Positions 24,181 to 37,145 of a DNA stretch of 64,000 nucleotides are shown one piece after another. Within the stretch, counting starts at the first letter, position 1, and each line of letters starts with the position of its first letter. The position numbers and the translations under genes are program-made. Source of the DNA: Kalaharituber pfeilii (Eukaryota; Ascomycota; Pezizomycetes; Pezizales; Pezizaceae); contig WHUZ01000006.1 of the NCBI GenBank assembly GCA_015179045.1, positions 1 to 64,000 of the forward strand, in the 5' to 3' direction. The notes under the pieces are model-generated. The model did not search any database. It saw only the letters and a program-made list of their open reading frames with translations, and was not told the origin of the DNA.

Positions 24181-25947
24181 CCGGCTGTCAACTTATTTTA
24201 CTCAGCTAAAATAACCGGAAATGACTGACTATTTTTCACTTCCCCTCTATTTCTCAGTATAATTTTTATCACAGGTTCGTAGCATTTCATTTCCTTTGTT
24301 ATTCCATATCTCATTTACCTGTTCATGGTTGGTCAGGAGGCATTTGGTTTGTAGAAAGTAGGGATTGGCTTTTTGCGCAATGTATGCGGTGTTGGGTTGG
24401 GTCTAAATCTGGTATTATTGTCATTGCTACACGTAGGAGTTTATTTCCCCGTTTTATTTTTTTTTTCATTTTTTGCTTTTTCGAATGGGCAGTTTTCTGG
24501 TAAGTAGAGGGATTGGCTGGAAGGTGGGATGATATAGACTTGGTTCATGTGCCGTTGACAGAATCCTTAAAATCTGTCTGTCAATACTCTAGACTGCTTC
24601 TTTTTTTTTTTTTTTTTGTTTTACTTATATTTTATTCTATTTCTTTTCTTTTTTTTTTTTTTTTTTTTTTTTTTTTCCCTTTCTTGCTTTCATTCATTGA
24701 CACTTTTTTTTTTTTTTTTTCTTTTTTTATACCATGCTCCTTCATTTATGCATCATCCCTTTAGAAATTTTTTTCAGGCTCATTAGACTTGCTTTCCTTT
24801 TTCCTCGATCTTGCTATGTTCCATTTCTGTCAGTAATGGCAAATGGTCACGAAATTTGTTAGTTTACTTGGGGCTGGGGGGGGAAATGTGGGTATTTATT
24901 TGTTGTTTCAGCAATATAGAAAACAGGCTGGGGTCAGAGTCAGCATTTGCGTTTATTCTTGCCGTTAAGAAAGCATCATTTCGTACGCCGTTTTCTTTTT
25001 TATCTTTTCTATTGTGTTCTACTGATACAAAAAATGAAAATAATAATAATAATAATAAGAACAATTGCTTGTTTCAATACATTATAGATTAGGTGGCTTG
25101 CGTTATAAAAACGCTAGAATTCTTCACGTTGTACCGTAATGGCTTGTTGACGGAAATGGGTAGGGGGTATGCGATTGTTGATTCACTGGGGGGTACAAAA
25201 GACCTGGGGGCAGGGTATATAAAATTTAGCTAAGAAAAGACGGGAAATTTAAGTGTACATAAGGGCATAAGGCTACTACTTCTATGCGCGTGGTGGGGGG
25301 GGGTATATTGCGAGATGAGGCTTGCGGAAGACACATAAAAGTAGGAACCGTTTATTTCGCCAAATCGGCCTAAAGGAGCAAGCCAGGAGATATAAATGAA
25401 ATCTGGGTAAAACCAAAAAAAAGGGAAAAGAAATCTTGTCAAAATCATTCGTTCGGCCGATTCATTACCCAACTGCAGTGATAAACATGTACCTGGTACT
25501 TAATCTCTGACATAACGCATTAATACCAGGTACACAGATGGAGGTAAACTACGACGCCAATGTGCTTTCATTACTCGTTGCGGCGTTAAAGGTGATATAG
25601 TTGACAAAAAGAAAAAGACGAACAGAAAATAATAAAAATGGAAAAAAAAAAAATGGAAAAAAAAAATGGAAAAAAAGACACAAGACAAGATGAGTGAAGT
25701 TGCGACACTGGTTCGTAGGTATTGTACGCTCGGAGTTTCGGTAAAGTTCTGGCTGAGCAAAGCATGCTGCGGGTTCATCATGAATGCGGTGAAATAGGAC
25801 AGTGAAAACATCCGCAGAGAAAGTCATTAATGAACAAGGAGGGGTAATTTAAGACGTGAGAATGGACCAAATATGTTGAAAAAAACCAAACACGACACAG
25901 AAACCCAAACAAACAAAGACGCAAAAACTCCTTGCTAATTTGTTGTT
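24181..25947. other. Convergent intergenic region, T-rich
   Basis: This lies between the 3' ends of the 23-kb gene and CNB1. It contains several poly-T and T-rich runs (24601-24618, 24651-24676, 24706-24728), a short aat repeat near 25038-25058 and a poly-A patch near 25640-25675. Frames within it are low-complexity Phe/Lys runs. It is probably 3' UTR sequence plus spacer; no gene seen. Confidence 0.55.
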
Positions 25948-26827
25948 TTAAAACTGGTCCAAGGTCATCATGTTTATGGAAACATCGGTGTTTTCCACCA
26001 TCCTGGTGAATTCCTCGAACGAGATTTTGCCGTCGAGGTCGAGGTCGGCCTCCATCATTGTCTTATCGACAATCTGGAGAGTGGCAAGTTTTGAAGTTAA
26101 TATATTATAGAACTTATGTGCAAGTGGCAGGGGTTTGCGAAGGATTATACCTGTTGGAGTTGTTGGTCCTTGAGATTGCTTCCAACCATCATCTTGAGGA
26201 CAATGAACAGTTCGCCGTTAGAGATGTACCCATCCCTATCAATGTCATATACCTTGAATGCGAAGCGAAGTTTCTCTTCCTTGTTGCCCTTGCTTGAGAA
26301 AGCACTTAATCCGGAAACGAATTCTTGGAAGTCGACATCTCCGCCCCCATCTTCATCGAAGATGGCAATCATTCTAAATAAAAGCAATAAAATCAGTCTT
26401 CTTAAATCTGCCCAATTTTCTGTGCGCGACCCTGTGCTATTTTCGGGCCCTGTAGAGCTGTGCAAACCTTGCCGCGAGCGGGTTTGATGATACCTGAGGA
26501 AGACTCAGGAACTCCTCACGTTCGATGGTCCCTGAATTATCCTACAGTAGCAGTCCAACGTTAGAGAAAGATTGCATTGAGCAAGCGTCAGGCGCACTCG
26601 ACCTTGTCTAATTTCATGAACCGCTTTCTCAAACGGTCTACCTCTTCATGGTCGACTGGACGGTATGCGTTAGCCAGTAACCTTTTCAAAGGGCACTGAA
26701 CATTTCTGTGATCGGCACGGCGGGGCATGTAGCGGGGCAGCTGGGCGACGTAGGGGGCTCGAGAAAGCGACTCACAGTTCGACCCAGAGACAATGTTATC
26801 CATAAGCTGGGAGTTATTATTCCCCAT
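25948..26827 (-). CDS. CNB1: Calcineurin regulatory subunit B
   Basis: Five exons (26827-26776, 26655-26603, 26541-26468, 26373-26151, 26073-25948) join in phase to exactly 175 aa, the family length. The MGN start gives the N-myristoylation glycine. The four EF-hands are visible: [39 protein letters not shown] and [26 protein letters not shown] and [22 protein letters not shown] are near-invariant. The protein binds Ca2+ and activates the calcineurin A phosphatase, which drives Crz1-type stress signalling. Loop IV has Leu at position 4, where Gly is usual, while the Asp/Glu ligands at 1, 3, 5 and 12 are kept. The gene is divergent from EPL1 (991 bp apart). Confidence 0.97.
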
Positions 26828-27818
26828 GGCTGCTGCTGCTTGCGATGTATGGACTGTGTGGTTGCTTATCGGGGGAGTGTCGAAGGAGCTGTCTCGTGAG
26901 TGGAGCGTTAGGAGTAGCACTGAGTTATCAGATACTGCCAGGGAGGATAAGGCAGGCTACAACCCAAGTGGCTATGTACCTACATGAAGGCCTTGGCAGC
27001 CAACTAGGCATGCCCTTTGCTTGCGTGCATTACATAAGCGGATGCTTGGCGTGGGGGCGAAGTGGTTGATGTGTGGCCTCAGGGCCAATCAGACCACGTC
27101 AAACTCATGCTGGCAGCCAGCAGGTTGCGAGCCTCGCTCCAGCGGAGAGGAATGGGGCACAAATATGAATTCTTAAAAGAAAGACTAAATAGCACCCGGG
27201 GAATTTTATACATGCTATTACATTTTCGCTGTGAGTGTGCGAAACTGCGTAGAACATCAAAAGAGAAAGAACGCAATACAGTTCAGCTGGGAACAGATAG
27301 CACACTTGAATTATTGACGAGAGTGACCTCGCATTCAGCGCGCGGCCGCCGCTCAAAGAAAAGCGTCGCGGAAAACACCATTACTTCGTGGCCGGCGTCG
27401 TTCGCGGACGTCTGCCAGCCAGCCTGCTTGGGCTGCTTCTGTCGGCTGCCTGGCGGGCGCTGTCTGGCTCGCTGAGGCGCTGCGTTGCGACAGGCAAGAA
27501 AGAAACTCACCACCAGCACATCCCGCATCCTCCGCACTGCACCACCCAGTGCGACATCCCAGGCCGCTTAGCCGCACCCCCCCCCCCCCCCCCCCCCCTC
27601 AACGTCGACGATACCTCCGCCTGACTAAACTGCTGAAAATATCGTCTTCACATCCCGCCATAATTCGAAAAAAATCGCTGTCACCACTTTCGCGGCATCA
27701 AATTACTCCTCCATCCTCGCTCTCTACGAATATCGGTACAGTTTCTCTCTTTTCCTTCTTCCCGTCTCCATAATCCTCTCCAAAGTTCGCGACACGTAGT
27801 CGCTACCGAGTCGCCACC
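26828..27818. promoter_or_regulatory. Shared upstream region of CNB1 and EPL1
   Basis: A 991-bp interval between divergent starts. The EPL1 side is GC-rich (about 27330-27600), ends in a run of 22 C at 27577-27598, then turns pyrimidine-rich up to the EPL1 ATG. No supportable gene is present, and frames here overlap on both strands. Confidence 0.55.
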
Positions 27819-30089
27819 ATGACGAGGTCTACAACTGGGAACCGCTTTAGGACGCGAAAATTATCGACCAAGCAGGCTCTGGCAATATTGCGAGAAAGCC
27901 AGATTGACTCTATCGATGATGATGGACAGAGATATATTCCTCAGATTGATACGGGTGTTAACCAGCAGGAGGAAATCGTGTGTATTCCCTTCCCCGCCCC
28001 TTTTCCCTGCCGCTATTTTTAGCGTCATGTCACGCGTATACCCAACCAAAATGCAGTACAACATACGTCCCAAGAAAAAAAAAGAAAATGTCAAAATTTG
28101 CAGAACCATTGCAATTCCCTGTGCCCTTCTCAAAATTGAAATTATGAATTACCAATGAAAAAGACCGGAACACAGGAAATATGCAGTGGTGATCATTTTA
28201 GAGTTGACAGGGCGCGGCTGTCATTAGTTGCTTATTTCTTCATGTTTCGGAGGATTTAATCGTTGCCGTACATGTAGGGCTGAGTGAAGAACCGGGCTAA
28301 CGGTCCATGTGCTGCTGCAGGAACACCACCTTCAAGCTGCTATCTCCGCATCCCAGGCAGCGGTAGTGGGAGGCCAAGTTGCTCAGATATTCATCCCCAC
28401 TCCAGATGCCTCAAAAACTGTCACACAGTATGATGCGTTATATCCAAAAAAGTTTTCACAACCTACTAGCTACATACGGTTCTCATCCACCGTTGAGGAC
28501 GCTTGTGGCACTGCATACTGTATGGACTCGGATGATGACAAGTTCCTGCAGAAGTTAAACTCAACGAAACGTTCCACAGGAGCGCAATGCTCGGAAGATA
28601 CCTTCGAAGAGTGTATGCAGCACTTTGAGAGTTTAATTGCGGTCAAGCAACCATATCTCTCAATGGATGTTTCGCAGATACTACCACATGAGGACTTTGA
28701 GTCCGCATTTGATGAGTCGCATAGTGCTGCTGTCAGGAGCTGGGCGAAATTAATCTATCCCCACTGGAAGGAGAGACGGATAGCGCGTGGTGGGAAAAGC
28801 ATCATGCCCGCGATTAGGGTAAGAACTGGCATATTACTAAGGGTGAAGATAGGAGCACGACTGACGAAATCGCATAGATCGAATCGGGGCCGGACAAGGA
28901 CGATGATCCGTATGTCTGCTTCAGGAAATTTGAAATTCGTCAAGTTCGAAAAACAAGGCGGACGGATGCACAGAGCACTGAGAAGTTGAAGAAGCTGCGA
29001 CAGGAGATGGAGATGGCTCGTGCTATTGTTGCCGATGTACTGGCTCGTGAGAAAATGCGTAAAGAGTCGATTGCAGCTACTCAGGGCATCTTTGAACTTC
29101 GTGCAGCTGTTAAGGACTTTAAGCGGAAACATAATCTCCGGGGTGATGACGAGGATCTCTATGATAACAGCAAGGTTCGTATTGGGCTTCTGATTTATTG
29201 CTCTAATTGTTTCTCACTCCACAACAGAGTCGGAAACCAAATGTTCCCGTTCCTCCGGCGCCTGCTCGTACTGGTACTCAGCCTGTTCTTCGCGCTGGAA
29301 CGGAGATGCGGCCTCCAGAGGCAGAGCTTCAGCAGCTCAGTGAAGCACAGCGCAAAAAGGTTGACAAGTGGCGCGGCGCTGTCGAAGCTGGACAGCAGAA
29401 ACGGCTATATGCCAATATGGGCATCGAAGACTTTACGGAGGTGAGTCTTGCGATAGTGCGCTGTTGTCATCAAATTCTAACGATTCAGCAGATGCCGATA
29501 TCAAATCTGGAGATACCAAAACCGCAAGACGACTATCGTGGAGTGCAGACATATTATCTTCCAAGTCCACCACCATCAGCATCTCCTGTATCTTCACCAG
29601 TAGCACATCCTATTGACGATTTGCCCAAGATTGTCACAGTTCGTTCAGAACAGGCCACATATGGGCGAAACAAGCACCTTCCATCATACCGCCGCCGTTA
29701 TGGCCGAGGTGGGAGGCTGATGATCGACCGGAAGTATCTGCCAGTTGAATCTCCGAAGGAGATTGATCCTATAGTGGCAGACCGGTTTAAGTATGATCGA
29801 GGCGATGACGAGTTCGAATACGAGTACCAAGTGGACCCGTTTAGTACATTGTAAGCGCCATTCTTTCAAATGTACTAACCTCATCTGAACTAACACTACT
29901 TCTACCAGGGCCCTACAGCTGCGTGCTCGACTACTCTCTCCGCCGGCGGATGTACTGTCTGCTCAATATGCCATGCGGCGACAGACCATAGAGCAGCTAG
30001 CCGCTGCCCAAGGACAGCAAATGGTACAACTGCCCCCTACCGCAGCCGGCGCTGCTGCTGCTACTACTGCTACCCCTACTCGATCATGA
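27819..30089 (+). CDS. EPL1: Enhancer of polycomb-like protein Epl1 (NuA4 / Piccolo NuA4 subunit)
   Basis: Six exons (27819-27977, 28321-28818, 28878-29174, 29228-29440, 29489-29850, 29909-30089) give 569 aa in one frame. The EPcA region is clear: MTRSTTGNRFRTRKLSTKQ, then HHLQAAISASQAA, VAQIFIPTPDAS, LYPKKFSQPTSYIRFSSTVED, CSEDTFEECM, LIYPHWKERRIARGGKSIMP and DDPYVCFRKFEIRQVRKTRR. A basic coiled coil follows (TEKLKKLRQEMEMARAIV to LRAAVKDFKRKHNLRGDDEDL). The C-terminal part is Pro/Ser-rich with YRRRYGRGGRLMIDRK and VADRFKYD. Epl1 links the Esa1 acetyltransferase to nucleosomes. The acceptor of exon 5 is a tandem CAGCAG, allowing a one-Gln difference (29489 or 29492). Intron 1 is long at 343 bp. 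Confidence 0.96.
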
Positions 30090-33000
30090 TAATTTGAGAT
30101 TTATTCAATCCATCTTTATTCGCAACAGCATATCGTTTATAATTTCCGCTTCTCTATACCTTCTTCATTTTCTGCGTCAATGAACCTATCTATCATGATC
30201 AAGAATTCATTCAATCCTGTATCATATGCTTCTTTTCCATTTTCATGCTTTGTGCCTGATTCCTTTCCAGTTGCTTGTTTTTATTGGCGTTGAATTACAC
30301 TTGGATGTGGTATTTTCTTTCGTTTCTCAGTTTGGGAACTTGGCGGGAGGCGGTAGCCGCGACTGCTACTGCTGCGGGTCAAGACGGATGAATGGGAAAA
30401 GATACACGAAGGGATGGTTTATCATATGAGAGATGAAATGATGCCATCACCACTCAAGTACTAGCAGGAAAAAATGAAAGAGAAAAAAAGAGGAAACGGA
30501 TGATTGGGAAGCAGAGAATGTGATGGTGCGTGGATTAGAGGGCCAGAAACAAACAAATGCCTTCAAGAATCGATCTGGTTGGCGAGTCTATTGTGGGTCT
30601 AGGCTTTTTACGGGTTTTGTTTTTATTGTGCTCAACAGTCTATGCGCAGTTTCGATGCTCTGGAAAGTCCTTTTGATCTATCCCCCTCCTCGCTTGTGAT
30701 TTCAATTTGCTTATATATAACTTACAACATCTAGTTATGGCTACAAGAGTTGTCATTTGCATGTCCGTTTGTGCTATTTGAGTCGAAAGATCTTTTTTGT
30801 TCTAAATTTGGCCCACGAAGATGTGTCACATTAGGATTTTTTTATAACTACAATAATTGGGTGTGGCTCATACTGCTCGGCTGATCTCGTATCCCGCTTT
30901 TGCAATGAGCGTTTCTCAGCTCAAAGCAATTGTCTCTTTCTTCATAGCTAGGTGCACGATGTGTACGATTCCGGATGAAAGGCTCTTTTTCCTTTTTTTC
31001 TCCTTCCTTGTTTAATTGTCCTTTTCTCTTCCCATATGCTTGTGGTTTCTTGCGTCTTTTTGTGCGCGCCACAGAAGTCACATATATATAACTCTCTACC
31101 TATTTCCTTCTCTTCTTTTTTATCCGCTAGGGCTTATATCTTTAGTGTCATCGTTTTCTGTGTCTGGTTTTTCTGGCATTTTTTTGTTTTTTTGTTTGTT
31201 TGCTGCGGATTGCAATAGGGAGGGTGGATATCTGGATTTTGTTACTTTCTTATTGTTACGGACGGGACGGGTGCCTGGACTTAGATCTTCGCTATATTCT
31301 CTTTTTACAGCTTTTGAGCATGTGAAACGCGTTCGAAGTTGGAAGAATAAGGGCAAAAAGTTGCTCTAATCGGAGCGACTTGAGAAGGACAAATCCGAAA
31401 GAAAGGCTCACAGCAAGAAGGGGTGTGCTATTTTACGGTCTTTTCTTTTCTTTTCTTTTTTTTTTACTTACTGTTTTGGGGTCGAAGGGTGGATGAATGA
31501 AGGTTAGGGCACGGAGAGAGAACGAAAGTTTCATTTGGGCTATATATTGCAAAGAAATTTGGAGCTCGATCGTTACTTAGGCTATGGGTCTCGTATGTTG
31601 GAGAGGAGGTCTTTGAAGCTAAGGAGGAGAGGGAGGCAGCGGTTATTAGGAGAGGGGGAGCAGGGGAGGGAGGGAATTGAGATAATTGGAAGAGAAGGGA
31701 GCCGATTTACAGTTAATGAGAGATGACAAAGAAAGATATGTGTGCATGAAGTGGATGTAGCAAGATGATCGTATTGATGTGCAATGTTCTTTGTTCCTGT
31801 GTAAGTTGTGATGTACGATGTGTGGTTGCATTATGTGCATCAGTAGGGTGGGTTGAAGAGAATTTGAATGAAGTACGTGTGCCAATGTTATCTAAAAGTT
31901 CTCCCTGACTGATTTCAAAGAAGTAGTGCCCAAAAAAAAAGAATTACACCAATCCATTCCTCTACTACTGAACACCTCAATTACCCACCCGACATATATC
32001 ACTTGATTCTCTGGCAAGAATTTATTGTTTAGGGTAAACGTTCTTCAGTCATACCATTCTGACAGGGCTTCTGTAAATCCGCGCCAGGACATAGACTATA
32101 GTTGTAATACTTTTTGGTCTGTTAAGTAAATTAAGGATGAATAAACCCTCAATAGTCGATATCTACTTTCCCGGTAATAGTCCTAGCCTGCCGCTGATAA
32201 TGAGGGTAACAGTTTGAATGGTCGCGCAAACTTGCTAGCAGATCTCCTTAGCCAAGGTTGCTAAGTAGCCTCCGGGGGCCCTCCTCCTCTCCCAATATAC
32301 TCTATGCAGTCCCCACAGCTGCGGCGCACCCAACCCTAAAAAGCTGAATCTCAAAGTTCGAGGTTTCTTTAAGTTAATTCATGTTTTTGGCTGAATGTGA
32401 TAATCACTCCTAACTGGAGGAATCAAGCAACGTATTGAAGACGTATCATGAGAACTTGCATTAGTTGCCCTTTGAATGGCCCATAGAGAAGTAGGCTGAG
32501 GGTAATGATGCAGCGCCTGATACGACTAAGCAACAAACAGACCCGTTTCACCAGACCTCGGGCAAATAAACAATGGAACGCCCCCAATGGAGGGAGCCAG
32601 TAACCCTTCTTTTCACGTAAGAAATATATATAAAATAACAAAAACTGTTTGAATTAGTACAACAAAAACGAGCGAAGAGGGCAAATCACGACCGCTCCCT
32701 CTGAGACCGTCGAGGTCGGGATATGAGAATCTGGGGGATTTCGCATATTATGTCATTACATATACAAATGACGGACGAGTACTCTACATGTCAAGGAATG
32801 CAAGTTTTGCAAGGGAAGCGCAAAGTACTCAAACGCTCTTGTCACCCCAGAGGTAGAATACAGGGTCTTGGCTAATGAAAATAAATTAGACTACCAAACA
32901 CGGCAACATAATCCTGTCACGTGTACGTTAGACGATCATGATTACTTACTGCCACAAACGACTTCTTTTTTTATTTTCGTAGGGCTCGCTTGGATATACA

Positions 33001-35484
33001 GATTTATCTCATATCATATACTTTGGCATATAGGATATTGCTGTCCGGCAGAGGAGGTATGGAATTCCATTTATATGGGGATGGATAATTCTATATAAAC
33101 TTTGTGTACATGGTTCATGCTCGTAACACCATATAAACTAATAGTTTGTACTTTCCAGCAATATCTCTATAGAACACGAATATGAAAGAAAATGGCAAGG
33201 ATCATCAAATATTGTATGTGCTGTATAATCTTGGTCTAAGAATCAGCGTTGTTTATAGAATTAAAAGAGTCCCGATTTGTAACCCGATCCAGATTGGGTA
33301 TCATCAGAGTTAAGTACTTATGCTACGTTTGGTGTCACGCGGGTTGATTCCACCACGTTGTAAGGCTTACGTCTACGCAATTTCATGAATAACTTAACTT
33401 ACAACCCCAATATTCATTTTGGTGTATATATTACAGCTGACATTGCCAGTAAAAGTATATTATATAGGAGAAAAAGAATTATGAGAAGTGGGTCAAAAGG
33501 GCTTGTTCGGCATTGTCAACGAATTTTCTGCACCCACCATAGCCTTTTCCTGGTGGGGGTTCACAAATCGCTGTGATGACGGAGCACCACCTCTGCTAGG
33601 TTTGGCAAAAGTGTCCAAACGCTGTTAAAATATATGAATGGCAGGAACAGGCCGGAGTTGACATAATGCAAGGGTTCAAGGAGATTTACGCCCATTGCAT
33701 GTAAATCAACGTACTCGGTTCATCTACAAACCTAAATCATTTTTCATATGTAATAACAGGTATCGCATGAATGACCTTTTTTCTTTTTTCAAGCTCACAA
33801 TGATGAAATATAATAGAAAGATACAAATCAACGCACAAACATAGAACAAATGGGGTATATGAAATAAACACAAGCATAACCAAAAGTTAAATAAAAAAAA
33901 AGTAAAATAAAATAAAATTAAAAGAAATTAAAATAAAATGAAATAAAAATAAATAAAAATAAATGGCCAACTACAGATTACTTTTTTAGTACTTTGGCTT
34001 TTGTAAATGTGCCGACAGTGCCACAGAAAAGCCAGGACAAGGTTTTGAAGGGCGTCGATACCGAGAAACAAGCCATGGCATGGAGAAAAATGGCAAGGGA
34101 CATGATGAACAGTGCAGCAAGCTAGGAGCAGGTAACTACAAGTGAAGGGGCTCACGTAAACAAGTAAACAAAACGAACAATTACCCAAGCGTGAAAGGGA
34201 AGAAAAATCCAAAAGTACTTTGAGATGAATCAAAGGGCCAAAGTTAAGTCGACATAGGAAATAGAAAATTGCCAAAACGGTTATGCCAGTATATGTTAAT
34301 CTCCGTTCACATCCAAATGCATCCCTGCCGCCTGTATAACATCCCAATAACGAAGCCATGCCAGTACAAGCTCTCGTTTGTCCTAGGTTTATGTAAACGA
34401 TACCAGAAATCATCCCAAGGAGCACGACATCCGAAACGTCAAGCAGTCAACTGGGTATCTGACATGCTGACAGACAGGCCCACATCCACCAATACGAAAC
34501 AGGGATCAAAGCACGCAAATGCAGTGACAACAAGCAAAATTTTGGTGGAAATAGCAGAGAGTAAATGACAACTCTTGATTTAAGCCCAGAATGATATACC
34601 TTTCACATATTTGCCTTTCACAACCCTAAGCTAAGGAAATGACAAAACCGCGCCCAGTTTCAAGAAAACATAACAAAGGAGCCTATAAAGAGTGGTACTG
34701 ATGAAAGAAAACCCAGAAAATTCAATGAGTCCTAGAACAAATAACAGTCCCAATAAAATGATGGCGCCCCGGTTAGTATGGATATCAATAAATTGACAAT
34801 CTGCTCAACCCCTTCTGAGCTGCCCCTTGCTCCATAGCACTGAACTCGGAAACCTATGTGAGAGGTTCAAGAAATGAAGCAAGTAAGGACACAAATGTGA
34901 TATCTGAAGAGAGGGGAGGGGGGAAAGAAAAGAAGAAAAAAAAAAAAGATACACACACACACACACACCAAAATAAAAAATAAAAATAAAAATAAAAATA
35001 AAAAAATAAAAGAGAAGAGAAGAGGAAAACAAAGCCACTTCTGAAGCCATTCCTGGCGTTATTCGCATTACCATAATCACCGGCCTATTCCCCAACCGTA
35101 AAACAACAATAATAGCCAAAATATAGCCAAAATAAGAAATAAGCCGTTTGATAATATCCAGCACCAATTACCGCCCCTACGTGGAAAGCTCCAAAGAAAT
35201 GATGCATGAAGTCGGGATACCTTCGCCGTGAAACTCGAAGAAAGATCCTCCTGGGAAATGTAAGAAGCAAATAGATTGGGAAATATGAAAATATGAATGT
35301 AGGTATTATGAGATGGACCTATTGAAAAGCAATTTTCTGAAAATAAGACACGATAGGAATTGAATCATGAATGTAGGAAGTGAAACCCATAAAAACCCAG
35401 AATTAACCCCGACCCAAAGATATATAAGAAATGCTTGTTTTTTCAGATATTAGAGCTAACTATGAGTACCGGTTGCTGCTTTGG
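30090..35484. other. Long gene-free interval
   Basis: About 5.4 kb between EPL1 and the next gene on the other strand. The sequence is A/T-rich with poly-T and poly-A patches, a ttttc repeat near 31441, an (ac)n run at about 34951-34968 and an aaaat repeat at about 34976-35005. No frame shows family resemblance. Both flanking genes end into it, so it holds two 3' UTRs. A short stretch near 33290-33370 faintly resembles the 3' half of 5S rRNA, too weak to call. Confidence 0.5.
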
Positions 35485-36741
35485 TTATGAATGCAAAAGA
35501 TCCCAAGCTCGAGCACATAGATCCAAGAACGCAGCTTTCTTTTTCTGGTCTTCCTCTTTTCTACGCTTGTATTCTGGCTGCCCCTGTGCGTCATTGTCTG
35601 ATCCATAGCTTCCATCTCTCTCATATTCTGCGCGAGCTCGCCGGCGACTCGTGGAGCCGTTATTCATTGACCCATTAATGGGAGCCATTTTCGCAGGGTG
35701 CTGCACATGTAGGTGCGACAATTGTGGCATTGGTGGACTGGGTGGTGTTGGCGGTTGATGCCCTCCATAATGAACGATTCTGGGAAGTAGATCTTCTCGG
35801 CCTCCTGCCATTTGCTGTACGGCTTCCTCAGCTGAGCTATACTCCCTTGGTCCACCGCGAGCTAAACTGTTGGGTGATGGATATGAAGGTCGCGAGGTTG
35901 GGAAATATGGCCTTGTAACATCTGGCCTTGCTGACCTGCTTCCATCGAGTTTTTCTGGCCCGAAAACGTCTGTGATGGGAGGAAGCCTGTTCACTTGATT
36001 AGTGGGCGGGGGAAGATTGTTTGGATGTTGAAGGTGCTGTTGACTATGGTGGTGATGAAGGGGTTGATGTCGCCCAGTGAACGATTGATTAAGAGGTGCC
36101 GACTGCACAACTCGCTCGTTGGCGAATGCACGGTGGGGTGGTGGAACGATAGTCAGGTTGGAGGGTGGTCTTCTACGTGCGGATCCCAAAGGCCGTTCAT
36201 TGCTTCCATTCCTCTCACCTCGTGCTGAAGCTGGTCCATCGTCTCGTTCCTTCCCATTTTCCTCAGGTCTAGCATGTCGTTGTAACCGCGATTCGATAAT
36301 GGAGCGCTGCTGGTCACGCACAGAGATACTCCGTTGCAGCTGCTCGCGCATGGCAGGATCTTGCGTCGCAAACCCCGGTGATAGACAAGCCATTCCAACT
36401 TCATGCATTAGATTTTTGTCGACTCCCGTACGTGGTGTCGTTCCGCTTGTAGTAGTTATTCCACTTTTGGCAAGAGAGAGTTTTGGGGGGCGATGTCTAG
36501 CAGTTGGTGGAGGCTCTGGCGAAGTTGGTTCCTTTTTTACGACAATTTGTGGTACAGCACTGCGCGAACTGTCGTGATGGATTAGCGTACTTCCAGGTGA
36601 TGTCGCTGATGATGTCTTAAACTGAAAAATGAACTAAGCAACATACGATTCACCATCATCAGCGGACTTTTTAGGCGAATTTGTTCGCTTGTTTGCCCCA
36701 GTGTCTACCTCCATCGGGGATGTTGTGGTTTCGGTAGTCAT
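35485..36741 (-). CDS. Conserved fungal protein of unknown function, largely disordered
   Basis: Two exons on the minus strand (36741-36647, about 36589-35485) give about 399 aa. The N-terminus MTTETTTSPMEVDTGANKR is acidic, then basic with SPKKSADDGES. Exon 2 continues VPQIVVKKEPTSP, HRPPKLSLAKSGI, the block GMACLSPGFATQDPAMREQL, QRSISVRDQQRSIIESRLQ, long His/Pro/Arg-rich tracts and a C-terminus of KRRKEEDQKKKAAFLDLCAR followed by AWDLLHS. The DPAMREQLQ/SVRDQQRSIIE block and the C-terminus look family-specific; I know no function. Charged and low-complexity content suggests a nuclear regulatory protein (inference). The only in-phase junction uses an AAG acceptor (intron 36646-36590). The nearer CAG would leave a 25-bp intron and the wrong frame, so the first junction is uncertain. 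Confidence 0.75.
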
Positions 36742-37019
36742 GAGGGGCACTCTTCACAATGCTAATGAATGAATGAGACAAAAGGAAATGAGAGAGCGAA
36801 CCGGCTCTTAAGTGGTGCTGAAAGCTAATAGTAGAGAACGGCGGATCTGCAGGAACGAGAGAGGACCGAGATGCACGATGTTGAAGGAAACGACTTTCAC
36901 TTTCGAGGGCGCTATGCTGGTAATAAAGCGATTGAACGTCAAGTTAGGTGAAGGTTTGGCTCGGTAAATGGTAGATGGAAGGTATTATCGTAATGGAGGG
37001 GAGGAGATTGGTGTGTAGG

Positions 37020-37145
37020 GTGGGGGAGGGGAGATTGAGAAGGGGAGGTGGGGGGGGGGGGGTGAGAGGGGGGAGGGGGGAGGGGGGAGGGGGGAGGGGG
37101 GTGGGAGGGAGGGGGAGGGGGGGTGGAGGGGGGTGGAGGGGGGTA
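37020..37145 (+). repeat. G-rich tract with repeated gggggga units
   Basis: More than a dozen runs of four or more G on the plus strand, separated by one to four bases. This matches the general G-quadruplex-forming pattern many times over. It sits 280-400 bp upstream of the start codon of the minus-strand gene ending at 36741, with the C-rich strand as its coding-sense strand. Confidence 0.85.

Noticed and set aside
24513..24764. 83-aa Phe-rich frame
   Set aside because: It is a translation of T homopolymers.
33280..33375. Faint resemblance to the 3' half of fungal 5S rRNA (gttaagtactt, gattcc, gttgta)
   Set aside because: Similarity is short and gapped, the 5' half is absent, and internal control elements are not clear; a covariance-model search would decide.
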